Of a stretch of DNA of 64,000 bases, positions 25,880 through 34,925 are shown piece after piece (positions within the stretch are counted from its first letter, which is position 1; each line of letters begins with the position of its first letter). The DNA is from Singulisphaera sp. GP187 (lineage in GTDB: Bacteria > Planctomycetota > GCA-002687715), in contig CAMDTN010000001.1 in NCBI GenBank assembly GCA_945907755.1, forward strand, positions 88,308 to 152,307, read 5' to 3'. The notes beneath the pieces were generated by a model, which saw nothing but the letters and a program-made list of their open reading frames with translations, made no database searches and was not told where the DNA came from. Both the position numbers and the translations under genes were made by a program.

Positions 25880-27217
25880 CTAACGCAAGCGCGCGCGCAC
25901 CCAGCGCCGCGGCGTCACATCCATGCCCACCCCAGCGGGGTAGAAAGTGATCTCGTCTTTTTTCTGACCATTCACGCGGAAGGCGATGCGGATCTCCTTG
26001 TCCTGGACGGTGCCCAGCAATTCCAACGGTACGGCGAGTTCGGCGGTCCAACGCGTGGTGTCGTTGGTGCGCACATAACTTTGCACGGTGGCGGCTTCGA
26101 AGGGTTTCCACGCGCCTTCGGCGCCGCGCAGCACGCGCAATTCGTGGGTAGCGCCTTGCGGGCGGACTTCGAACGAGAAACAGTGCGCATCGGGCGCGCC
26201 GGGGCTAACGCTGCCGCCATCGATGAATACGGTGAGCGCGTTGTTATGCAGATAACGCTCCTGCACTTCCACGCCGAACAGCAATTTGCTGCGGTTGCGC
26301 GCAAGGCGCACGCGGGCGTGCTTGGCGGCGGCCCCTGCCGCTGCGGGCAATGGAATGTCGATCAGCGTGCAGCCTTCTGCTTCGCTGCTGCCCAATTCGC
26401 CGTCCAGAATGACGCTCTTCACCAGCGGGATGTCTAATACCAATTCGCTGCTGAGTGCTTCTTCGATCCAAGAGATCAAATCGGCTTCGAGCCCGGGCAC
26501 ATACCCGAGCATGCGCGAGCCCAAGATGCTGCGTTGCTCCAATGTGCGCAGCGTGGTTTTCGCGCCCATGGCTTGCGCCACTTGACGCGGGCCCAGTTCG
26601 GCATCCTCCGCCGCGCTGAGAACCAGCGTGCGCAATTCTTTGCAGGCGGCAGCAGCGGCTATCGCATCCAAGCCACACAGTGCTTTCAGCGGCGTCAGCA
26701 ATACCAAAGCCGCCGGCTTATTGGTGTTGTGTGCGGCGGCGCGCAAGGCGACGCCTGCGCCGAGTTCGGCCCCCAACCACACCACCGCTGTCGCCGGTAC
26801 ACCTGCAGCGACTAGCGCATCGTGCGCTGCAGCTACATCGTCGTGCATCGACAGCGCAGGGTGGTTCGCCGCTGCTTCACGCGGCACTTCGATGGGCGTG
26901 CCTTGTTCGTTCAATGTGGAATCGCCGTGGCCGCGCAAGTCCAACGCAAGTGTCATCAGCCCGCGCGCAGCGAGGCGTGTGCTGAGTGCCGCGAAGGCGG
27001 TGCGGTTGGAGCGGTGCATGTGCAACAGCACCACGCCGCCTTTGATGGCGACTCCAGCAGGAGGTCGCGTCAACGCGCCGCAGAGTTTCTGGCCATCAGC
27101 CGTTTGCAACTTGATGGTGTCTTGCGCAGCAAGGCTGGCGACGAAACACAGCAGCAAACAAAGCACCTTGGCGGCGCGCTGGGCCGTACGGGTCGGGTTC
27201 CGGGTCATGGGGAGCAT
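25880..27217 (-). CDS. Exported alpha/beta hydrolase with C-terminal DOMON/CBM9-like domain
   Basis: 445 residues from ATG 27217 (ATG 27208 is an alternative). Signal peptide AAKVLCLLLCFVASLAAQ. Residues about 35-240 form an alpha/beta hydrolase core with LDLRGHGDST; the expected nucleophile elbow is GAELGAG rather than GxSxG, so Ser is lacking and esterase activity is doubtful. Residues about 265-445 look like the DOMON/CBM9-like fold (VFIDGGSVSPGAPDAH, WTAELAVPLELLG, IRIAFRVNG), which binds sugars or haem. It is divergent from the thiolase gene across 53 bases. Confidence 0.75.
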   Translation of the reverse strand: MLPMTRNPTRTAQRAAKVLCLLLCFVASLAAQDTIKLQTADGQKLCGALTRPPAGVAIKGGVVLLHMHRSNRTAFAALSTRLAARGLMTLALDLRGHGDSTLNEQGTPIEVPREAAANHPALSMHDDVAAAHDALVAAGVPATAVVWLGAELGAGVALRAAAHNTNKPAALVLLTPLKALCGLDAIAAAAACKELRTLVLSAAEDAELGPRQVAQAMGAKTTLRTLEQRSILGSRMLGYVPGLEADLISWIEEALSSELVLDIPLVKSVILDGELGSSEAEGCTLIDIPLPAAAGAAAKHARVRLARNRSKLLFGVEVQERYLHNNALTVFIDGGSVSPGAPDAHCFSFEVRPQGATHELRVLRGAEGAWKPFEAATVQSYVRTNDTTRWTAELAVPLELLGTVQDKEIRIAFRVNGQKKDEITFYPAGVGMDVTPRRWVRARLR

Positions 27218-27270
27218 TGTTACAGTGCCTCGCCCTGGATGGAACGGGGCGTGCAAGGAAATCGCACTCC

Positions 27271-28449
27271 ATGCCCCGTGCTGTGGTCACCCACGCATTG
27301 AGGACTCCCATCGGGAAGTTCCTCGGTCAGTTCAAGGATGTGTCCGCAGTAGATCTGTGGGCTGTCGTGGGTCGCAGTGTGTTGGCAGCGGCCCAGTTGG
27401 AGCCCGGCGCCGTTGAAGATGCCTTCATCGGCTGCGCCCGCCAAGCGGGTTTGGGCCCCAATCCCGCACGCCAAGCCGTGCTGAAGGCCGGCTGTGCCGA
27501 CACTGTCACCGCCACCACGGTCAACATGGCCTGCGGCTCTGGGCTGAAGTCCATCATCCTCGCGGCGCAGTCCATCGCCCTTGGCGAAGCCAAGGTCGTT
27601 TTGGCCGGCGGCATGGAAAGCATGTCGCGGGTTCCGTTTTTGCTGCCGCAAGCGCGGCTCGGATATCGCTTGGGCCACAGCAAGATGGTGGATGCGATGT
27701 ACCAAGATGGTTTTCATTGCCCCATGGCAAATCAGTTGATGGGCGAAACCGCCGAGACTTTGGCGCGCCAGTACGGCATCAGTCGTGAAGAGCAAGATGA
27801 ATTCGCCGCACGCTCGCACGAGAAGGCGGCTGCGGCAGCGGCGCGTCTGGCGGAAGAAATTGTCGCTGTGAGCGTGGCGGCGAAGAGTGGCGCGGTGGAA
27901 GTGCGCTTGGACGAACAGGTGCGCGCCGACATGACCGCCGCGAAATTGGCGGGGCTGCCTGCCGTGTTTGCGCCCGAGGGTGGAACGGTGACTGCTGGGA
28001 ATGCATCGGGCATCACCGATGGCGCGTCCGCGTTGGTGCTGATGTCCGAAGATGAAGCGCAACGCCGTGGGTTGGTGCCGCTGGCCACATTTGAAGCATG
28101 GTCCGCTGCTGGGGTCGACCCGCGCGTGATGGGCATTGGCCCGGTGCCCGCAGTGAAAGCCTTGGAAGCCAAGCACGGTTTGGCTCGCGACGCCTTCGAT
28201 CTCGTGGAACTGAACGAAGCCTTCGCAGCGCAGGCACTGGCCTGCGACCGCGAACTGAAATTGGATGCACAGCGCGTCAATGTCAACGGCGGCGCGATTG
28301 CACTGGGGCACCCCATCGGGTCCACCGGCGCACGCATCGTGGTGACGCTGCTGCACGAACTGCGCCGTCGCAACGGCAAACTGGGCTTGGCCACGCTGTG
28401 CATCAGCGGCGGGCAAGGCCTGGCTTGTGCCTTCAGGAGGGCTTCCTGA
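27271..28449 (+). CDS. Acetyl-CoA C-acyltransferase (thiolase), second copy
   Basis: 392 residues from ATG 27271. Nucleophile Cys in NMACGSGLKSI, catalytic His in ALGHPIGSTGARI and the second Cys in TLCISGGQGLACA. Same family and length as the thiolase at 14284, with clear divergence, so they probably serve different chain lengths or directions. Here it heads a run with two cyclophilins, an enoyl-CoA hydratase and an aconitase-family enzyme. The cyclophilin starts 1 base after the stop. Confidence 0.94.
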   Translation: MPRAVVTHALRTPIGKFLGQFKDVSAVDLWAVVGRSVLAAAQLEPGAVEDAFIGCARQAGLGPNPARQAVLKAGCADTVTATTVNMACGSGLKSIILAAQSIALGEAKVVLAGGMESMSRVPFLLPQARLGYRLGHSKMVDAMYQDGFHCPMANQLMGETAETLARQYGISREEQDEFAARSHEKAAAAAARLAEEIVAVSVAAKSGAVEVRLDEQVRADMTAAKLAGLPAVFAPEGGTVTAGNASGITDGASALVLMSEDEAQRRGLVPLATFEAWSAAGVDPRVMGIGPVPAVKALEAKHGLARDAFDLVELNEAFAAQALACDRELKLDAQRVNVNGGAIALGHPIGSTGARIVVTLLHELRRRNGKLGLATLCISGGQGLACAFRRAS

Positions 28450-28450
28450 C

Positions 28451-29395
28451 ATGCAGCGCTGCACAAGAATTGCATTGCTACTGAGTGTGTTTGCGGCCGC
28501 ACTTGTGGCGCAAGACACCTTGGTGGTGGAATTGAAAGCGCAGCGCCAAGCGGTGCTGTCGCATCAGAGCGTTGAATTAGTGCTCAGCATTAGCAACAAG
28601 GGCGACAAGCCGGTGGCTGCGTTGTCGCGCGCGCAACTGGTGGCCGCGAAGAGCGTGTTGGTTGCGTCGCAGGCCGACGGCCCGGAACGCAAAGGTGTTT
28701 GGGCCGAACTCGTGAGCAAAGTGCCGGAAGGTTCGCTGCCCGCGTTGCAGCCTGGTGAGTCTTTCAGCTTGCCGTTCGTGGTGCGTCTGCCCGCGGCGGC
28801 CACCGCGCAGCCCGGCATGTGCACGCTGCAGTGGGTGGGCCGCGTTGGCGTGCTGGACAAAGTGCGCAGCAACGAAGTGATGCTGCAAGTGCTGCCCGGC
28901 AGTCTGCCCACAGTGGTTTTGCAAACCAGTGAAGGCAGCATCACCATCGAACTGTGGCCAGCAAAGGCGCCCAATCATGTGGCGAACTTCATCAGCCTCG
29001 CGCAAGCGGGGTTCTATGGCGGCACTGTTTTTCACCGCACCATTCCGGGCTTCATGATCCAAGGCGGCTGCCCCAAAGGCGACGGCACAGGCGGCCCGGG
29101 CTACAGCATCCCCGACGGCGAAACCGAAGGGCGCTTCGAGCGCGGCGTGTTGGGCTTTGGCCGCACGGGACAAAAAAACAGTGCCGGAAGCCAGTTCTTC
29201 ATTTGCGTGGCCGATGCCGCGCACTTGAATGGCAAGTACGCAGCATTCGGGCGCGTGCTGGACGGCATGGAAATCGCAGACAAGATCGTGATGCGCCCCA
29301 CCGAAGGTGACCGCGCAATCAACCCAGTCAAGATCATCAAGGTGAGCGTGGACTTACCAAAAGACTACAAATTACCGGCCGTTACGAAGGCCTAA
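28451..29395 (+). CDS. Exported cyclophilin-type peptidyl-prolyl isomerase
   Basis: 314 residues from ATG 28451. A signal peptide (RIALLLSVFAAALVAQ) is followed by a beta-sandwich domain of about 130 residues (LVVELKAQRQAVLSHQSVELVLSI-like start) and a cyclophilin domain from about 160: FHRTIPGFMIQGG (catalytic Arg region), GQKNSAGSQFFICVADAAHLNGKYAAFGRV. It should catalyse Xaa-Pro isomerisation outside the cytoplasm. The N-terminal domain is probably a binding module. It precedes a cytosolic paralogue by 16 bases. Confidence 0.92.
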   Translation: MQRCTRIALLLSVFAAALVAQDTLVVELKAQRQAVLSHQSVELVLSISNKGDKPVAALSRAQLVAAKSVLVASQADGPERKGVWAELVSKVPEGSLPALQPGESFSLPFVVRLPAAATAQPGMCTLQWVGRVGVLDKVRSNEVMLQVLPGSLPTVVLQTSEGSITIELWPAKAPNHVANFISLAQAGFYGGTVFHRTIPGFMIQGGCPKGDGTGGPGYSIPDGETEGRFERGVLGFGRTGQKNSAGSQFFICVADAAHLNGKYAAFGRVLDGMEIADKIVMRPTEGDRAINPVKIIKVSVDLPKDYKLPAVTKA

Positions 29396-29411
29396 TTCCA
29401 AGGGAGCCAGA

Positions 29412-30269
29412 ATGAACCCCGTCGCAATCATGGAAACCAGTGCAGGCCGCATCGAAATCGAACTGTGGCCTGAGCGTGCTCCGAAGCATGTCGCCAACTT
29501 CGAGAAACTCGTGGGACAAAAGTTCTACGAGAATCTCGTGTTCCATCGCGTCATCCCGAACTTCATGATCCAGACCGGCTGCCCCAACGGCAACGGCATG
29601 GGCGGGCCCGGCTGGAAGGTGGACGCAGAGTTCAACAAGACGCCCTTCACGCGCGGCGTCTTGGGGATGGCGCGCAGCGCGCACCCGAACAGCGCGGGCA
29701 GCCAATTCTTTGTGTGCGTCGCAGATGCCTCGCATCTGAACGGCAGCTACACCGCATTCGGCAAGGTGACTTCCGGCATGGAGTTCTGCGATGCCATCGC
29801 CAAGCAAGAGCGCGATCGTCGCGACCGCCCGTTGGTGGATGTGAAGCTTGTCAGCGTCACCATGCCTGGGCTTGCAGACGCCGAAAAAAAAGTGAAGGCC
29901 GCCCTTGAGGCGGCGGCCGCCGCTGCGGCACCTGTCGTTGCGGCACCCGTGACGCCAACGCGCACGACCCCTGAAGTGAAGCCTGCTGCGATGACGGAAA
30001 CCAAGCCGAAGATGGTGGAGGCGACCAAGGTTGTTGCCAAGCCGAACGCGGTTGTGAAGCCCAAGGCGGTTGCCAAGCCCGCGGCCAAGGCGCCTGCGAA
30101 AGCAGTTGCGAAGCCGAAGGCGGTTGCAAAGCCGAAGGCGGCAGTGAAGGCCAAAGCGAAGCCCGCAGCGAAGGCCCCTGCTAAGGCCAAAGCGAAGCTA
30201 GCGACCAAGGCCAAGCCCAAGGCGGTGGCCAAACCGAAGGCCAAGCTCGCGAGCAAAGGAAAGAAGTAA
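29412..30269 (+). CDS. Cyclophilin-type peptidyl-prolyl isomerase with histone H1-like tail
   Basis: 285 residues. Residues 1-155 are a cytosolic cyclophilin (FHRVIPNFMIQTG, NSAGSQFFVCVADASHLNG). From about 175 to the end the protein is almost only Ala, Lys, Pro and Val, with many KAVAKPKA-type units, like bacterial histone H1-like and AlgP/HupA-tail proteins that bind DNA. No signal peptide. The isomerase could thus be tethered to the nucleoid or to RNA; this is inference from composition. The TAA stop overlaps the ATG of the enoyl-CoA hydratase by 1 base. Confidence 0.92.
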   Translation: MNPVAIMETSAGRIEIELWPERAPKHVANFEKLVGQKFYENLVFHRVIPNFMIQTGCPNGNGMGGPGWKVDAEFNKTPFTRGVLGMARSAHPNSAGSQFFVCVADASHLNGSYTAFGKVTSGMEFCDAIAKQERDRRDRPLVDVKLVSVTMPGLADAEKKVKAALEAAAAAAAPVVAAPVTPTRTTPEVKPAAMTETKPKMVEATKVVAKPNAVVKPKAVAKPAAKAPAKAVAKPKAVAKPKAAVKAKAKPAAKAPAKAKAKLATKAKPKAVAKPKAKLASKGKK

Positions 30270-31102
30270 TGCACGAGCACGAAGGCGATTGTTGTGATGT
30301 GTCTTGTGTGCGCACCGAGGGCCTCGTGCTTGTCAGCGTGAAGGACGGCGTGGCTACGGTCACGCTGAATCGCCCTGACAAGTTGAATGCGCTGTCGGCG
30401 GAAGTGTTGGGGGAACTGTTCCTCGCTATCGCTGACATCGAAGCGGATGCAGCGGTGGGCGCGGTGGTGATCACCGGCAGCACTGCCTGCAAACGCCCCA
30501 GCTTTGCTGCTGGCGCAGACATCGCCGAAATGGTGGAGTTCACGGGACTGGAAATGCGCGAGCATTCACGGCTCGGGCAACGCACTTTCGCAATGCTGGA
30601 AGCCATGTCGAAGCCATCCATCGCAGCGGTGAATGGTTTCGCACTCGGCGGCGGTTGCGAATTGGCCATGGCCTGTCACATGCGCTTTGCCGCAGATTGC
30701 GCGCTGTTAGGGCAGCCCGAGATCAACTTGGGCATCATCCCAGGCTTCGGCGGCAGCCAAAGATTGCCACGCTTGGTGGGCCAGGGTCGTGCGTTCGAAT
30801 TGTTGCTGAGCGGCGATCCGGTCAACGCAGCGGAAGCGCATCGCATTGGTTTGGTCAACCGCGTCTACCCAGCGGCAGAATTGGTTGCGGCGGCGCAAGA
30901 GTTCGCGACGAAACTCGCGGGCAAGGCGCCCATTGCGCGCGACGCCATCGTGGATGTCGTGTTGCGCGGCACCGATGCGGGGCCCGAAAAGGCGCAGGCT
31001 ATTGAAGCCGACCTCTTCGGCCTCGTGGGCGGCAGCGACGATGTGAAGGAAGGCATGAAGGCGTACCTCGAAAAGCGCACGGCCCTGTGGACCGGGCGCT
31101 GA
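30269..31102 (+). CDS. Enoyl-CoA hydratase/isomerase
   Basis: 277 residues. Crotonase motifs: VTLNRPDKLNALS, the oxyanion loop AGADIAEM, and the catalytic Glu region ALGGGCELAMACH with GQPEINLGIIPGFGG. Both Glu positions of the hydratase (CEL and PE) are present, so hydration of enoyl-CoA is likely. The first 14 residues contain a His/Cys cluster (HEHEGDCCDVSC) absent from typical crotonases and of unknown role. It forms an operon with the cyclophilin before it and the aconitase-family gene after it. Confidence 0.93.
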   Translation: MHEHEGDCCDVSCVRTEGLVLVSVKDGVATVTLNRPDKLNALSAEVLGELFLAIADIEADAAVGAVVITGSTACKRPSFAAGADIAEMVEFTGLEMREHSRLGQRTFAMLEAMSKPSIAAVNGFALGGGCELAMACHMRFAADCALLGQPEINLGIIPGFGGSQRLPRLVGQGRAFELLLSGDPVNAAEAHRIGLVNRVYPAAELVAAAQEFATKLAGKAPIARDAIVDVVLRGTDAGPEKAQAIEADLFGLVGGSDDVKEGMKAYLEKRTALWTGR

Positions 31103-31118
31103 GCGGAGCGCGAAAGGC

Positions 31119-33092
31119 ATGAAGATGTTCCGCCTGACACCCGGCAAGCGGGTGCTGTTCCTGACCAAAGACCCGGCGCTGATCACCCAGCAGTTGCAAG
31201 GCAAGCTGGACTTGCGCATGGATGCGCTGCACGCGGAAGATCTGTTGGATGATGTGAACACCGACGCGATGACGCCGGCATGGGCTTGCTTCGACTGGCG
31301 TCCGGCGGACATCGCGGTGAATGCCTATGCCGGGCTGAGTGTGAATGGCGAGCGCTTGTTTCCCGCCAACGCGCTGAAGAACGGCAACTTCGAGGTGATC
31401 GTGTCGGGCCGGCGCAAGGGCACGGGTTCGTCGCGCGAAACTGCGGTGCAGGCAGAAAAGTGGAGTGGCATCCGCTTAGCGGTAGCGGATTCATTCGCGC
31501 CCATTCATGCGCGCAACAACATCAATCAAGGCGTGTTGATGAGCAGCTATTCACTGCTCGCGCGCTTGCAGGCAGGCGAGGCCATCGGGCTGGATGAGTT
31601 CTGCCCCGACTACGACCCCATCACCCGCGCCATCGTCATGGCGGGCGGCCTGTTCCCATTTGGGCGCGCCCTCGCGGCGGGCCAAGTGCAACTGCCAACG
31701 CGCAACTGCCCCACGCGGCCCATGACCATGGGCGAAAAGATGGTGGGGGCACATTTGCTGCCAGGCCAGGGGCCAACTGCGGTGCGACCTGGCGATGCTG
31801 TGTTGGTGAAAGTCGACAGCGGCTACAGCCACGAATTCACCACGGCGCAGGTGCACGCATTCCTCGAAGAAGAATTCGGTGCGGACTACCGCGTTGCGGA
31901 CGCCACCAATTTCGCGGTGTTTGAAGACCACCTCATTTATGCCGACGGTGTGGAACGCATGGCGCCGTACTCCGCGAAGATCGCGGTGCTGCGCTCCATG
32001 CAGCGCGCATTTCAAGTGCACACTGGCGTACGCGACTATTCCGCGCGCGAAGGTCGCTCGCCAGGCATTTGCCATCAAGTAGCGCGCGAGGAATTCATCA
32101 ACCCTGGCATGTTGGTGCAAGCCACCGACAGCCACACTTGCATGGGCGGCGGCAACAACGCGTTGTCTTTCGGCGTGGGTGCCACGGAATATGCGGCGCT
32201 CATCCAATGCGGCTTCACCATGCTGCGCGTGCCCGAATCCATCCGCTTCGAACTGCACGGAAAGTTGCAGCCGGGCGTCACCGCCAAAGACGCAATGCTG
32301 TGGATTTTATGGCAGTACGCAGCCAAAGGGCTGACGCTGGATCGTGTGATGGAGTTCGGCGGGCCGGGCCTTGCAGGTTTGGACATGGACGAGCGCGCCA
32401 CGCTGGCGAACATGGCCACGGAATGCACAGCCAAGTCCGGCATCTGTGAAGGAGACGAGCAAACGGTGCAGTGGATCGCCTCACGGCGCGGCGTCAGTGA
32501 AGCGTCGGTGCGTGCGCAGTTGGTGCACCCAGATGCTGGTGCCACGTACGCAGGCGGCGTGCACATCATCGACCTCAGCACGCTGAAGCCTATGGTGGCA
32601 ACACCGGGCGACCCAGCCGCAGGGGTGCCCTCAGACCCCACCAACGGCGCGTTCATCGAAGCGCTGGGCGTAGTGAAAATCGACATCGCATACGGCGGCA
32701 GTTGCACCGCGGGGAAAGACACCGACCTCGACCACTACGCGCTTGTGGTGCGTGAGGCGTTGGCCGCCGGGCTGCGCGTGGCCGACGGCGTGCAGTTCAT
32801 GATCCAGTGTGGCTCGCAAGCGGTGGAAGCCCATGTGGATCGCAACGGTTATCGCGAACTGTTCGAACGCGCGGGTGTGCAGCTCATCGGTGCCGGATGC
32901 GGCGCGTGCATCGGTTGCGGGCCGGGCGTCAGCACCACGGCTCAGCAAGTGACCATCAGCGCCATCAACCGCAATTTCCAAGGGCGCAGCGGCCCCGGGC
33001 AGCTTTACTTGGCTTCACCGCTCAGCGTTGCTGCTTCGGCCTTCACAGGCCGCATTAGTGCCTACAGCGAGGGCATGTTCCAGCGGATCTGA
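31119..33092 (+). CDS. Aconitase-family hydratase with swivel domain first
   Basis: 657 residues. All three cluster Cys of the aconitase superfamily are seen: GGSCTAGKDTD (about 530) and GAGCGACIGCGPG (about 595). The catalytic part is preceded, not followed, by the swivel domain: the small-subunit motif GRRKGTGSSRE lies at about residues 92-102. In canonical aconitase, LeuCD and AcnA the order is catalytic then swivel, so this is a rearranged fusion. The substrate motif DSHTCMGGGNNALSFGVG also differs from classical DSHTxTxGAFG. Isopropylmalate, homoaconitate or methylcitrate-type substrates are possible. Confidence 0.88.
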   Translation: MKMFRLTPGKRVLFLTKDPALITQQLQGKLDLRMDALHAEDLLDDVNTDAMTPAWACFDWRPADIAVNAYAGLSVNGERLFPANALKNGNFEVIVSGRRKGTGSSRETAVQAEKWSGIRLAVADSFAPIHARNNINQGVLMSSYSLLARLQAGEAIGLDEFCPDYDPITRAIVMAGGLFPFGRALAAGQVQLPTRNCPTRPMTMGEKMVGAHLLPGQGPTAVRPGDAVLVKVDSGYSHEFTTAQVHAFLEEEFGADYRVADATNFAVFEDHLIYADGVERMAPYSAKIAVLRSMQRAFQVHTGVRDYSAREGRSPGICHQVAREEFINPGMLVQATDSHTCMGGGNNALSFGVGATEYAALIQCGFTMLRVPESIRFELHGKLQPGVTAKDAMLWILWQYAAKGLTLDRVMEFGGPGLAGLDMDERATLANMATECTAKSGICEGDEQTVQWIASRRGVSEASVRAQLVHPDAGATYAGGVHIIDLSTLKPMVATPGDPAAGVPSDPTNGAFIEALGVVKIDIAYGGSCTAGKDTDLDHYALVVREALAAGLRVADGVQFMIQCGSQAVEAHVDRNGYRELFERAGVQLIGAGCGACIGCGPGVSTTAQQVTISAINRNFQGRSGPGQLYLASPLSVAASAFTGRISAYSEGMFQRI

Positions 33093-33415
33093 CACGATTC
33101 GGTGTAATCGTCGCTCGCGTGCTTCTGCCTCATTTCGTTGGCGCGCTTCGGGATGTGGCACACGCGCTGCGAATTTCCTTGGCCCTATTGCCGCCGCCCA
33201 TTTCCATGAAGAAATTGTTCGCTTTCCGTGAAAGTGCTGGCTAAGATGCCCGCGCAGTTGCGATCCTGCGTCACCTCCTGCCATGGACGGGTGGCTTCTG
33301 CGATGCGTCGTTGGCAGTGTGACTGGATCGGCACAAGGGAAAGGGAATGAATAGCCACGGGCCACAAAGGCTGGTGCGCTGTGAGTTCCTCGGTGGAAAC
33401 CATAGGGGGAAGAGG
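33093..33415. other. Gene-free stretch between aconitase-family gene and small ORF
   Basis: 323 bases with no credible coding frame. It contains a short inverted repeat (TTTC-CGT-GAAA near 33221) and a strong purine-rich ribosome binding site for the following small ORF (GGGGGAAGAGG, ending at 33415). I could not find a convincing promoter pair or terminator. Confidence 0.5.
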
Positions 33416-33607
33416 ATGGATACTCGCTTCGAGTGCATCTTCGAGGGGAAGAGGATCTTTCAGGTGTTTCGTGAGGGCGCAGATGCAGCGCTTTTCACTG
33501 GCACCAAGGCTCAGTGCCAGCGCTTTCTCGAGGTCTACCAAGAGAAGGTGCAGAAAGCGCGCAACCGCGACCGCAGCCGCAGCGGAGAATCTTCTTCCGC
33601 GGCCTAG
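33416..33607 (+). CDS. Small hypothetical protein upstream of a radical SAM gene
   Basis: 63 residues from ATG 33416, chosen because a strong AGGGGGAAGAGG site lies directly upstream; a longer start at 33347 is possible. The sequence has a compact alpha/beta look (RFECIFEGKRIFQVFREG), one more Cys (KAQCQRF) and a basic, Ser-rich tail (RNRDRSRSGESSSAA). No known family. It ends 27 bases before the SPASM radical SAM gene, so a precursor-peptide role can be considered but is unsupported: there is no obvious leader cut site or Cys/Thr-rich core. Confidence 0.55.
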   Translation: MDTRFECIFEGKRIFQVFREGADAALFTGTKAQCQRFLEVYQEKVQKARNRDRSRSGESSSAA

Positions 33608-33634
33608 TTCGCGAGTGGCTGGGTTGCAGCCCGC

Positions 33635-34711
33635 ATGAGTAGTTCTCGTATCGCTGACAAGCATTCTGCTGAAATCACCAACGCGGTGCGAGTGGCAGAG
33701 GATGTGCTTGCCGGGCGCACGCATTGGCAGGGGCGGCCGTTTCATGTGGAGATCTCCACAAACAACGCCTGCAATCTGGCTTGCGTGATGTGTGAGCGCC
33801 CCGATCTCAGCTTCATCGACGGTGACAAACTGGCGCAAGTCGCCGACGAAGTGTTCCCCGCGGCTTCAGTGGTGACGCCTTCCGCCACCAGCGAGCCCGC
33901 CATGGGCGACTTCGACGCCATGCTGGATCTATGCGGCCGGCACGATTTGAAGTTGGACTTGATCACCAACGCCAACCTCCTGACCGACCGCCACATCGAG
34001 CGCTTGCGCGGTCGCATCCACAAAGTGGATGTGTCTATCGATTCGCACTTGCCCGGCGTGTATGAAGAGATCCGCGTTGGCGGCACCCACGCGCGCATGT
34101 TGGCTGGCCTGCGTCGCTTGGTGGCGTTGCAACGCGAAGAGGGCTTTCGCCTGACCCTCGTGTGCGTGCTAATGCGCCAGAACATCACCACTCTCGATGG
34201 GCTGATTCTTTTCGCGCACCAAGAGGGCGTGCGCCATGTGCGCATTCAAAAACTCCTGCCGTTCTTTACCGAACCGCATCGCTTCCATGTCGACGAGTGC
34301 TGCACGCCGCAGGAGATTCGCTTGCACCTGGACCGTGCCCTCGCAACGGCGAGGCGCGTAGGTGTTGGGTTGCATTTGGCCTTGGACGAAGAGCAAGAAG
34401 TGGCTGCGCCCGCGCGAGCAGAGAATGTGACCACTCCCGCAGTGATTCTTGCCATTCACGACGCCCTGTTCACGGCGGTTCCAGGCTTGTGTCGTCAACT
34501 GGCGTCGTATGTCCGCATCTTGCCCAACGGCAACGTGTACCCGTGCTGCCGCGGCTGGGACGACCATCTGCTGATGGGCAACATTTTTCAGTCCAGCTTT
34601 GAAGATATTTGGAACGGTGCGAGCTATCGCCAACTCCGCAGCGAATTCCTGAGTGGAAACTTGCGCGAAGGTTGCAAGCGCTGTTCTTTGTCTGGATTGG
34701 GCTCGCTCTAA
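33635..34711 (+). CDS. Radical SAM/SPASM domain protein
   Basis: 358 residues. The [4Fe-4S]-SAM motif is NACNLACVMC (CxxxCxxC) at about residues 46-53, followed by a TIM-barrel core. The C-terminal SPASM region has ILPNGNVYPCCRG and EGCKRCS, enough Cys for one auxiliary cluster. Such proteins modify peptides, build cofactors or act on carbohydrates. It resembles the group of stand-alone SPASM proteins close to MoaA/anSME relatives rather than a named enzyme. Neighbours are a small ORF upstream and a sigma-factor operon downstream. Confidence 0.9.
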   Translation: MSSSRIADKHSAEITNAVRVAEDVLAGRTHWQGRPFHVEISTNNACNLACVMCERPDLSFIDGDKLAQVADEVFPAASVVTPSATSEPAMGDFDAMLDLCGRHDLKLDLITNANLLTDRHIERLRGRIHKVDVSIDSHLPGVYEEIRVGGTHARMLAGLRRLVALQREEGFRLTLVCVLMRQNITTLDGLILFAHQEGVRHVRIQKLLPFFTEPHRFHVDECCTPQEIRLHLDRALATARRVGVGLHLALDEEQEVAAPARAENVTTPAVILAIHDALFTAVPGLCRQLASYVRILPNGNVYPCCRGWDDHLLMGNIFQSSFEDIWNGASYRQLRSEFLSGNLREGCKRCSLSGLGSL

Positions 34712-34865
34712 GCTAGGCGCCGGCAGAAATGCGGCAAATGTTGCGCGCTGCCGCAAACGCCGCGCGCGGGTGCAAGCCGTTGCAGCGCCAGTGTGTTCAG
34801 CGCGTGCAGACCAAACTCAAATGTTGCAGCCGCACCGGCTTCCTCGCCTGTGTAATGTAAAGTGC

Positions 34866-34894
34866 TTGACAGTGGCATGCCGCGAGAGCAGAGT
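34866..34894 (+). promoter_or_regulatory. Possible promoter of the sigma-factor operon
   Basis: TTGACA at 34866-34871 with CAGAGT 17 bases further at 34889-34894. The -35 match is perfect and the -10 is poor (3 of 6), so this is a candidate only. The sigma-factor ATG is 32 bases downstream. Confidence 0.35.
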
Positions 34895-34925
34895 GCCGCG
34901 TACGAGACTTGCGCGGAGGCGAACG

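Noticed and set aside
29900..30266. Lys/Ala/Pro-rich end of the cyclophilin as a separate histone-like gene
   Set aside because: It is in frame with the isomerase, without a start codon plus ribosome binding site of its own.
34653..34925. Upstream extension of the sigma-factor frame by 91 codons
   Set aside because: The extra residues have no homology to sigma region 1, and ATG 34926 has a good GGAGG site.
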